In this document: positions 42,365 to 48,702 of the stretch, in pieces | Numbering within the stretch: position 1 is the stretch's first letter | Layout of the letters: the number at the start of each line of letters is the position of its first letter | Assembly: GCA_024695815.1 (NCBI GenBank) | Contig: JAILHK010000028.1 | Coordinates: 1 to 64,000 of the forward strand | Length of the DNA stretch: 64,000 nucleotides | Reading direction: 5' to 3' | Source: Prevotella sp. | Lineage (GTDB): Bacteria > Bacteroidota > Bacteroidia > Bacteroidales > Bacteroidaceae | Translations under genes and position numbers: made by a program | Notes under the pieces: model-generated | Databases searched by the model: none | The model's input: only the letters and a program-made list of their open reading frames with translations | Told to the model about the DNA's origin: nothing

Positions 42365-42795
42365 TTCACGCCAGTATGTCCATATCCACCTTCGCCACGC
42401 TCAGTCTTGTCGAGCACCTCAACCTCGATGAACTCGGCTGTTTCGTGACGTGCAATCACCATTTGGGCAATGCGCTCGCCGTCGTTAATGACGAATGGCT
42501 CGGCCGACAGGTTGATGAGCAGCACGCCCACCTCGCCGCGATAGTCGGCATCGATGGTGCCAGGCGAGTTCAATACCGTGATGCCCTTCTTCAGAGCTAG
42601 TCCGCTGCGGGGTCTTACCTGTGCCTCATAGCCTGCGGGCAATGCGATGTGCAGACCTGTAGGAATCAGCTTGCGCTCCATGGGCTTCAGCTCGATGGGT
42701 GCATCGATATTTGCACGTAGGTCCATGCCGGCGCTCAATGCGGTGGCATAGGCTGGAAGTTGTTGGTGTCCTTTATTTACGACTTGAATCTTCAT
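42361..42795 (-). CDS. dut: dUTP diphosphatase
   Basis: Trimeric dUTPase hydrolyses dUTP to dUMP, keeping uracil out of DNA and feeding thymidylate synthesis. The 144 residues contain all five family motifs: [25 protein letters not shown] (catalytic Asp), GERIAQMVI and the P-loop-like [10 protein letters not shown]. It is the first gene of a four-gene minus-strand operon and divergent from dgt. Confidence 0.97.
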   Translation of the reverse strand: MKIQVVNKGHQQLPAYATALSAGMDLRANIDAPIELKPMERKLIPTGLHIALPAGYEAQVRPRSGLALKKGITVLNSPGTIDADYRGEVGVLLINLSAEPFVINDGERIAQMVIARHETAEFIEVEVLDKTERGEGGYGHTGVK

Positions 42796-42825
42796 ACGCG
42801 TGATGTATGTGTGTTATATAAGGTG

Positions 42826-42833
42826 CAAAATTA
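42826..42833 (-). promoter_or_regulatory. -7 element of the dut operon
   Basis: On the minus strand TAATTTTG matches the -7 consensus, 30 bp upstream of the dut ATG. Confidence 0.7.
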
Positions 42834-42896
42834 GTAAAAACAATTGAATCAGCCATAAATTTTCTGCTAAATTGTGTTTTTATGCTGAAAATGTTG

Positions 42897-42904
42897 TACT
42901 TTTG
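42897..42904 (+). promoter_or_regulatory. -7 element of dgt, giving a leaderless or near-leaderless mRNA
   Basis: TACTTTTG is separated from the dgt ATG (42910) by only five bases. With starts usually a few bases past this element, transcription would begin at or next to the initiation codon. Confidence 0.7.
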
Positions 42905-42909
42905 TAGCC

Positions 42910-44244
42910 ATGAAGATGAATTGGGAAAAACTGATTTCTAATTGTCGGCTCGGACAAGAGCATCGTCATCTGGAGCGTCATGACGACCGCACAGAGTTTA
43001 AACGCGACTACGATCGCCTGATTTTTTCGGCACCGTTCCGCCGGTTGCAGAACAAGACCCAGGTGTTTCCGCTGCCTGGTAGTATCTTTGTACACAACCG
43101 ACTGACGCACTCACTCGAGGTGGCCAGCGTCGGTATGTCGCTGGGCAACGATGTAGCAGCTGCCCTGTCGGCACGTGGGGAAAAGGGCCCTTTCATCGGT
43201 GAAATTGGTCAAATTGTGGCCACAGCCTGTTTGGCGCACGACCTCGGCAACCCGCCTTTCGGTCATTCTGGCGAGAAGGCCATCCAGACCTTCTTCACCG
43301 AGGGCAAGGGTGCCTATCTGCAAGAGAAAGTGTCGCCCGAGTTCTGGTCGGACATTACCCGCTTTGATGGTAATGCCAACGCCTTCCGTCTGCTCACGCA
43401 TAGCTTCAAAGGTCGCCGTAAGGGTGGCTTTGCCATGACCTACAGCACGCTGGCTTCTATCGTAAAGTATCCCTATCCGTCGTATGCTGCCAAGAAGAAT
43501 AAGTTCGGTTTCTTCACGCCCGAGCACCACGACTATGTCACCGTGGCACAGATGTTGGGCATCCCTCGTCTGACCACAGCCGACGGCACCGAACGCTGGG
43601 CCCGCTATCCGCTGGTCTATCTGGTTGAGGCTGCCGATGATATCTGCTATGAGATTATGGATCTGGAGGATGCCTATAAGCTGAAGATTCTGAACCTGGC
43701 CGAGGCTCGAGATCTGATGCTGTCATTCTTCGATGAAATGGGCAAAAAACACATCATGCAGCGCATTGACGAGGAGTTGCTCTACGACCCCAACGAACAG
43801 ATACAGTACTTGCGCGCCTGCGTTATCGGACTGCTGGAGCATGAGTGCTATCGGGTGTTTATGGACCACGAAGACGAGATTCTGGAGGGTACCTTCCAGG
43901 GATCGCTCATCAATCATATCTCAGAGGTGCCGCGCCAAGCCTATATCCATTGTGCCGAAGTGTCGAAGAGTCGCATCTATCGCAGTAAGCCCGTGCTCGA
44001 TGTAGAGTTGTCGGGTTATCGTATCATGGCAACGCTGATGGAACTTATGGTAGAGGCTATTGAGCATCCCGACCGTTACTATTCGCAGCAATTGATTGGT
44101 CGTGTGTCGAGCCAGTACGAGATTGAACACGAAGACCTGGAGGTTCGTCTGATGGCAGTCATCGATTACATCAGTGGCATGACCGATGTCTATGCCCTCG
44201 ATGTCTATCAGAAAATCTGCGGCATTTCCTTGCCCATCATCTAA
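42910..44244 (+). CDS. dgt: Deoxyguanosinetriphosphate triphosphohydrolase (dGTPase-like HD protein)
   Basis: This HD-domain enzyme is predicted to cleave dNTPs (classically dGTP) to nucleoside and triphosphate. Of its 444 residues, FRRLQNKTQVFPL and NRLTHSLEVASVG give the first histidine, and ATACLAHDLGNPPFGHSGE the HD pair. VEAADDICYEIMDLEDA holds the last Asp. It matches Dgt proteins in length. Divergence from dut across about 115 bp links two nucleotide-pool enzymes. Confidence 0.93.
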   Translation: MKMNWEKLISNCRLGQEHRHLERHDDRTEFKRDYDRLIFSAPFRRLQNKTQVFPLPGSIFVHNRLTHSLEVASVGMSLGNDVAAALSARGEKGPFIGEIGQIVATACLAHDLGNPPFGHSGEKAIQTFFTEGKGAYLQEKVSPEFWSDITRFDGNANAFRLLTHSFKGRRKGGFAMTYSTLASIVKYPYPSYAAKKNKFGFFTPEHHDYVTVAQMLGIPRLTTADGTERWARYPLVYLVEAADDICYEIMDLEDAYKLKILNLAEARDLMLSFFDEMGKKHIMQRIDEELLYDPNEQIQYLRACVIGLLEHECYRVFMDHEDEILEGTFQGSLINHISEVPRQAYIHCAEVSKSRIYRSKPVLDVELSGYRIMATLMELMVEAIEHPDRYYSQQLIGRVSSQYEIEHEDLEVRLMAVIDYISGMTDVYALDVYQKICGISLPII

Positions 44245-44318
44245 GTCGTCAAAACAATAGGTTTCACCTCGTTATTGCGGTTGAATAGCGGGCTGAAACC
44301 TTTCCTTTTAAATGGCAA

Positions 44319-44681
44319 TAGTGCCACTTTTGATTTCATTCTAGAGTCTAGAAAGGACGTTTTTAGACTCTAGAATGGCCCATTCTAAAGTCTAAAAGTG
44401 ACAGTTCTAAAGTCTAGAAATGACGTTTCTAGAGTCTAGGACCAACACTATTGTTACCATTCTAGCCCCTAGAATGCCCACTTTTAGCCCCTGGAACGGT
44501 CACTCCTAGGGGCTAGAACGACCACTTCCAGGGGCTAGAACCACCCCGTCTAGGGGCTAGATTGGAATCAAAACTTAAACTATTGCAAGTCAAAAGCTGT
44601 GCTCTTGTCTATCAAAAGCGGCAGTATTGGCCTTCAAAAGCGGCAGTATGGTCTTATGAAAGTCGTGGAATTGGGGTGATG
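44319..44681. repeat. 22-bp-phased intergenic array (array 4), the largest
   Basis: This fills most of the 498-bp gap between convergent dgt and the glycine-lipid GNAT gene. Unit starts are 44319, 44341, 44363, 44385, 44407 and 44429; after an extra 11 bp they continue at 44462, 44484, 44506, 44528, 44550, 44572, 44594, 44616, 44638 and 44660. Heads change in blocks: TAGTGCCACTTTTG; then CTAGAGTCTAG, TTAGACTCTAG, CTAAAGTCTAA, CTAAAGTCTAG, CTAGAGTCTAG; then CTAGCCCCTAG, TTAGCCCCTGG, CTAGGGGCTAG, CCAGGGGCTAG, CTAGGGGCTAG. AAGCGGCAGTAT occurs twice after that. A G-quadruplex motif and a terminator follow. Confidence 0.95.
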
Positions 44682-44698
44682 GGGTGTTGGGGTAGGGG
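44673..44698 (+). other. G-quadruplex motif
   Basis: Four runs of GGGG at 44673, 44681, 44689 and 44695 are separated by loops of 4, 4 and 2 bases (TGAT, TGTT, TA). It stands between the array and the terminator hairpin, on the strand transcribed from dgt. Confidence 0.75.
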
Positions 44699-44702
44699 TA
44701 CA

Positions 44703-44737
44703 ATTTAGGCCAAAACGGAAAGCGTTTTGGCCTAAAT
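44703..44737 (-). terminator. 15-bp terminator hairpin between convergent genes
   Basis: ATTTAGGCCAAAACG (44703-44717) pairs perfectly with CGTTTTGGCCTAAAT (44723-44737) around loop GAAAG. It begins 5 bp past the stop of the minus-strand GNAT gene and, being symmetric, could also stop plus-strand transcription. Confidence 0.85.
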
Positions 44738-44742
44738 CTGTT

Positions 44743-45735
44743 TTAGTTCTTTTCTTTGTAGATCACTTTGTTGGCACCACTTGTGATTTTCAATGCCTCG
44801 GGGTGCTCCTTGATAAACGAGTCGATGTGGCGCACGCGCTTCTCTTCGAGTATTTCGTCCATGGCAATCAGGATGCCAGTCTCCTCCACATCGCCGAAGC
44901 CATAGTTGATAGCTGTGCCGAACAGTTTCATGGTGGGCGAGAGACTCATATAGGCATTGACCAATGGTGGTATGTTATAGCCCAACTTACGAATCTCGCG
45001 GTTCAGTATCTTATAGTCTTCTTTGAATGAATTTTCGCAGAACAGACGTTTCATGTCCTCCTCGTTAGCCTCGATTTTCAGCGGTTTCATCGGGATAACC
45101 AGCTTCTCTTTGTCGTCGAAGTGCTTCTTCAGGAAGTATAGAATCATGTCGCGTCCCTCGCGAATGTACGAGGGGTACATGGTCATCTTGCCGAAAAAAT
45201 ACTTCACGTTTGGCATAATCACCGTCAGTGCGCCCAGACCATCCCACAGGTTGTCGAGTGCAAACAAGCTCTTGGCACCCATCTTCGAACTCTGATAGGG
45301 TAGACTCACAAACGAACGGCCCAGCTCTATGGTGTAAGGCATGTACTCCTTCAGAAACTTTTCAGAGAAGTGGAACATGTGGCTGGTGGCCAGATGGGGC
45401 TGACCATTACTGTCTATATCCCATTTGTTGCCCTCCAGATAGCGGTAGCCGCCAATGATTTCCTCGGCCTCCGGGTTCCAGACGATGAGCTGCTTGTAGC
45501 AGTTCTCGCAGGTGTCGAACTCGTCGATGTCCACCTCCTTGCCAGTGCCACCTCCTGCTTCGCGAAAAGCAATCTCGCGCAGACGCCCAATTTCGCGCAT
45601 CACATTGGGCGCGTTATGAGCCGTGACAACGTAGATCAGGTTGTTGCTCTTGTTAGTCATGCGCAACTGTCGCTCAGGAGTGAGTTCGCTCTTGAGCACT
45701 TCGGCGGGTACTGGATCAATAATCGGCTGTTCCAT
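44743..45735 (-). CDS. glsB: GNAT-fold N-acyltransferase, probable glycine-lipid synthase GlsB
   Basis: This 330-residue protein resembles OlsB-like (hemolysin-type GNAT) acyltransferases, with YVVTAHNAPNVMREIGRLRE, IGGYRYLEG and ELGRSFVSLPYQ. In Bacteroides, GlsB N-acylates glycine with a 3-hydroxy fatty acid to give the monoacyl glycine lipid. Its direct partner here is a PlsC-type O-acyltransferase gene 20 bp upstream, as in that pathway. Without an assay, ornithine rather than glycine cannot be excluded as acceptor. The gene ends at the strong hairpin at 44703-44737. Confidence 0.82.
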   Translation of the reverse strand: MEQPIIDPVPAEVLKSELTPERQLRMTNKSNNLIYVVTAHNAPNVMREIGRLREIAFREAGGGTGKEVDIDEFDTCENCYKQLIVWNPEAEEIIGGYRYLEGNKWDIDSNGQPHLATSHMFHFSEKFLKEYMPYTIELGRSFVSLPYQSSKMGAKSLFALDNLWDGLGALTVIMPNVKYFFGKMTMYPSYIREGRDMILYFLKKHFDDKEKLVIPMKPLKIEANEEDMKRLFCENSFKEDYKILNREIRKLGYNIPPLVNAYMSLSPTMKLFGTAINYGFGDVEETGILIAMDEILEEKRVRHIDSFIKEHPEALKITSGANKVIYKEKN

Positions 45736-45755
45736 GATTTCGTTTGCTTGTATCT

Positions 45756-46589
45756 TTAAGGTGCTAATTCGTAAACTTGTTTTTGAACTGTTTTAGCCCA
45801 CTCCGTAGGTGTCTTGTCGTTGGTGAACGACTCCCATGGTATAGGTTTTCCAAATGTGATGGTAAAAGTGTTGCCCGTGTTCTTGAACATCTCGTCGGCC
45901 AGGAAAAGCATGGCGATGTTTACCTTCTTGACGTAGCGGTCGCTGATGTTCGAGAGTCGGTAGAAGAAGTTGCTGTTGTGACCCTCGAAATAGATGGGTA
46001 CCACGTCGCGATGCGTCTCGATGCTCTTGGCGATGAACGTCTTCTTCCACTGCAGATCGCAGATTTTGCCATTGCGCTTGCGCGAGCAGAGCCCTGCGGG
46101 GAACATCAGGATGTGTGTGTCGGCCTTGAAACCCGCCTCGATCATGGCGGGGAAGTTGCGCGACTGCTTGCCGGTTAGGTTGATGGGAATGCACAAAGGT
46201 GCTAGTCCCGGCAGGTTCATCAGCAAGTCGTTGACCAGATAGCGGAAGTTATCGTCGTAGTGCTCGCCGATGACAGAGCCGATGGCAATGCCGTCGATAC
46301 CCCCTAATGGGTGGTTGCTTACGAACGTATAGCGCTTGGGGTCGTCCTTGGCAGGCAGGTTCTCCAGTCCTCTCACCTCAATCTTCACATTCAGAAAGTT
46401 GATGGCCGCCTTTAGCCACGGCGTGCCTTTCAGGTCGCGGGCGCTCCAGAGGAACTCGTTGATTTGGTCTTCATGGACAATGTGCTTTAGCCACCAAACG
46501 AGTGGGCTAGGCACCCAACGAGCTTTGCTGCCCATTTTGCCTTTCAGTACCTTGTCTATATCAATGGTCTTCTCCATTTGCTTCTTCAT
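45756..46589 (-). CDS. glsA: PlsC-type 1-acyl acyltransferase, probable glycine-lipid synthase GlsA
   Basis: This membrane-associated acyltransferase of 277 residues would add the second acyl chain to the hydroxyl of monoacyl glycine. It carries a PlsC-like block: VSNHPLGGIDG (in place of NHxxxxD), a downstream GLAPLCIPIN and LMFPAGLCSRKRNGKI in place of FPEGTRS. The frame continues upstream to 46613, but the -7 element at 46601-46608 puts the start at 46589. It is the first gene of the operon with the GNAT partner. A general lysophospholipid acyltransferase is the alternative. Confidence 0.82.
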   Translation of the reverse strand: MKKQMEKTIDIDKVLKGKMGSKARWVPSPLVWWLKHIVHEDQINEFLWSARDLKGTPWLKAAINFLNVKIEVRGLENLPAKDDPKRYTFVSNHPLGGIDGIAIGSVIGEHYDDNFRYLVNDLLMNLPGLAPLCIPINLTGKQSRNFPAMIEAGFKADTHILMFPAGLCSRKRNGKICDLQWKKTFIAKSIETHRDVVPIYFEGHNSNFFYRLSNISDRYVKKVNIAMLFLADEMFKNTGNTFTITFGKPIPWESFTNDKTPTEWAKTVQKQVYELAP

Positions 46590-46600
46590 ATAACGGAATG

Positions 46601-46608
46601 CAAAAGTA
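46601..46608 (-). promoter_or_regulatory. -7 element of the glsA-glsB operon
   Basis: On the minus strand TACTTTTG matches the -7 consensus, 11 bp upstream of the ATG at 46589, giving a very short leader. Confidence 0.7.
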
Positions 46609-46765
46609 CGCAAAAACTTTCATTTTCAGCACATTTTTGCCTTAAAATGTGCAATTTTACATAAATTAAGATAATTTAGTGACATCGCCCAAAAACGCCC
46701 GAGTGTGTAATGCGATGTCTTAAAAAAAGAAAAAATGAAATTTTTTAGTTGTTTGATAAAAATTT

Positions 46766-46790
46766 GTGGGGAAATGTGGGGGATTGTGGT
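46766..46790 (+). promoter_or_regulatory. MraZ operator: three direct repeats with 10-bp period
   Basis: GTGGG at 46766-46770 and 46776-46780 and GTGGT at 46786-46790 repeat every 10 bp, on one face of the helix. MraZ in other bacteria binds three or four short TGGG-type repeats of this spacing in its own promoter. Here they end 10 bp before the -7 element, covering the -33 region, so binding should block the polymerase. Confidence 0.75.
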
Positions 46791-46800
46791 GGAAATTGAT

Positions 46801-46808
46801 TACTTTTG
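46801..46808 (+). promoter_or_regulatory. -7 element of the dcw cluster (mraZ)
   Basis: TACTTTTG matches the -7 consensus, 28 bp before the mraZ ATG at 46837. No TTTG stands at the right distance; the -33 region is occupied by the MraZ repeats. Confidence 0.75.
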
Positions 46809-46836
46809 CATCCGAGAGTCTATAATTATTGTTCGC

Positions 46837-47292
46837 ATGCGATTTTTAGGTAACATAGAAGCCAAGACCGACGCAAAAGGGCGCGTGTTTCTGCCAGCTT
46901 CCTTCCGTAAGGTGCTGCAGGCAGCTGGCGAGGAAGTGCTGGTGATGCGCAAGGATGTGCATCAGAAGTGCTTGGTGCTCTATCCTGAATCGACATGGAA
47001 CCGCCGCATGGATGCGCTGCTAGAGCGCGTCAGCGAGTGGGACGACGTGGGGCAACAGGTGTTGAGACAATATGTCTCGGAGGCCGAGGTGCTGACGCTC
47101 GACGGCAATGGCCGTTTTCTAATACCCAAGCGCTACCTGCAGATGGCAGAGATTGAACAGTCGGTACGCTTCATCGGTATGAACGATGCCATCGAGATAT
47201 GGGCTGCGGAGAAGACCTTAGAGCCATTCCTGAGTCAGGAAGAGTTTGCTCAGAAATTGAAACAAATCATGAATAGCAAGGTAATTGGATGA
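46837..47292 (+). CDS. mraZ: Transcriptional regulator MraZ
   Basis: MraZ is a ring-forming SpoVT/AbrB-type DNA-binding protein that represses the division/cell-wall cluster from its first promoter. The 151 residues have two swapped-hairpin domains: LGNIEAKTDAKGRVFLPASFR and a second with AEVLTLDGNGRFLIPKRYLQ. An in-frame ATG at 46735 is upstream of the promoter and is rejected. The stop overlaps the rsmH start by four bases. Confidence 0.95.
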   Translation: MRFLGNIEAKTDAKGRVFLPASFRKVLQAAGEEVLVMRKDVHQKCLVLYPESTWNRRMDALLERVSEWDDVGQQVLRQYVSEAEVLTLDGNGRFLIPKRYLQMAEIEQSVRFIGMNDAIEIWAAEKTLEPFLSQEEFAQKLKQIMNSKVIG

Positions 47293-48206
47293 TGATCAAA
47301 ACAGCCGACACATATCATGTATCTGTCCTGCTGAAAGAAAGCGTAGAAGGACTGGCCATACGTCCCGACGGCGTCTATGTAGACGTGACGTTCGGTGGCG
47401 GCGGTCACTCGCGCCAGATTCTGCAACAGCTGACGGCCAAGGGTCATCTGTACAGTTTTGACCAGGATGCCGATGCCGAGAACAATATCGTGGCAGACGA
47501 CAGGTTTACCTTTGTGAGGAGCAATTTCCGATACCTAAAGAACTGGATGCGCTATTATGGCGTAGAACAAATAGACGGTCTGCTGGCAGACTTGGGCGTG
47601 TCGTCGCACCACTTCGACGATGCCGAACGAGGCTTCTCGTTTCGTTTCGATGCGCCACTCGATATGCGAATGAATAAACGTGCGGGTATGACTGCCGCCG
47701 ACGTGGTGAACGACTACGACGAACAGCGACTGGCAGATGTATTCTATCTTTATGGAGAACTGAAGAATGCCCGCAAGATTGCCGCCGTGCTGGCCAAGGC
47801 TCGTATGCAGCAGCGCATAGAGACCACTGGACAGTTGATGGAAATTACAGAAAAACTGTTCCAGCGCGAACGCGAGAAAAAAGAGATGACCAAGCTGTTT
47901 CAGGCCCTGCGCATTGAGGTGAACCACGAGATGGATGCCCTGCGCGAGATGTTGCTGGGCGCCTGCGATATGCTGAGACCAGGAGGACGACTGAGCGTGA
48001 TTACCTATCACTCGCTGGAGGATAGAATCGTGAAAAACGTGATGCGTACCGGCAATGCTGAGGGACGACAGGAACAAGACTTCTTTGGAAGGGTGAACAG
48101 TCCACTACACCTTATTAATAATAAAGTGACAACACCCTCTGCCGAGGAACTGGAAAAGAACCCTCGTAGTCGAAGCGCAAAATTGAGAATAGCCGAGAAA
48201 ATTTAA
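47289..48206 (+). CDS. rsmH: 16S rRNA (cytosine-1402 N4)-methyltransferase RsmH
   Basis: RsmH (MraW) adds the N4 methyl group to C1402 in the decoding centre of 16S rRNA, using SAM. Of its 305 residues, YVDVTFGGGGHSRQIL is the SAM-binding loop and LLADLGVSSHHFDDAERGFS the family signature. RPGGRLSVITYHSLEDRIVK is conserved near the C-terminus. It is full length and second in the dcw cluster. Confidence 0.97.
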   Translation: MMIKTADTYHVSVLLKESVEGLAIRPDGVYVDVTFGGGGHSRQILQQLTAKGHLYSFDQDADAENNIVADDRFTFVRSNFRYLKNWMRYYGVEQIDGLLADLGVSSHHFDDAERGFSFRFDAPLDMRMNKRAGMTAADVVNDYDEQRLADVFYLYGELKNARKIAAVLAKARMQQRIETTGQLMEITEKLFQREREKKEMTKLFQALRIEVNHEMDALREMLLGACDMLRPGGRLSVITYHSLEDRIVKNVMRTGNAEGRQEQDFFGRVNSPLHLINNKVTTPSAEELEKNPRSRSAKLRIAEKI

Positions 48207-48222
48207 AATAACATAATGCAGA

Positions 48223-48693
48223 ATGACTAATAATGACGGAACCACCATATCCGACATGGAGCTAATCATTGATGATACGCCCATCGAGGAGGAAACTGAT
48301 GAAAAGGACAATACATCGTCGGCCTATGAGCAGTTGAAAGAACGTACTACCGAGGACGATGATGATATGACCGGTACGCTGACGCTGCGCCAGATTCTGG
48401 GCGGTGATCACCTGCTGGTTTTCGTGCGTCATCATGTGTGGCTTATTCTGCTGATTGTATTGCTGACCACTGTCTATGTGGGCTTCCGCTATCAGTGTCA
48501 GAAAGATGTGATCGAGATCAGCGACCTGGAGAAGGTGCTGACCGACGCTAAGTATAAAGCACTGGCCAGTTCAAGCAATCTGACGGAGCTATGCCGACAG
48601 AGCAATGTGCTGAAGGTGCTGCGCGAGAATAATGACTCGCTGCTGAAAATCAGCGATCAGCCTCCCTATATTATTAACATTCCAGAAGATTGA
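48223..48693 (+). CDS. ftsL: FtsL-like cell division protein
   Basis: This 156-residue protein has a cytoplasmic acidic N-terminal part of about 75 residues, one membrane helix (VWLILLIVLLTTVYVGFRY) and a short periplasmic coiled coil (ISDLEKVLTDAKYKALASSS). The topology and the place between rsmH and ftsI identify it as the FtsL component of the FtsQBL division complex. Sequence similarity to proteobacterial FtsL is low, as normal for Bacteroidetes. The acidic N-terminal extension is longer than in E. coli. Confidence 0.82.
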   Translation: MTNNDGTTISDMELIIDDTPIEEETDEKDNTSSAYEQLKERTTEDDDDMTGTLTLRQILGGDHLLVFVRHHVWLILLIVLLTTVYVGFRYQCQKDVIEISDLEKVLTDAKYKALASSSNLTELCRQSNVLKVLRENNDSLLKISDQPPYIINIPED

Positions 48694-48702
48694 TAAAGAG
48701 TC

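Noticed and set aside
44319..44681. CRISPR array
   Set aside because: Regular spacing suggested one, but units are 22 bp in total, the words drift from unit to unit, there are no unique spacers of 25-40 bp and no cas genes.
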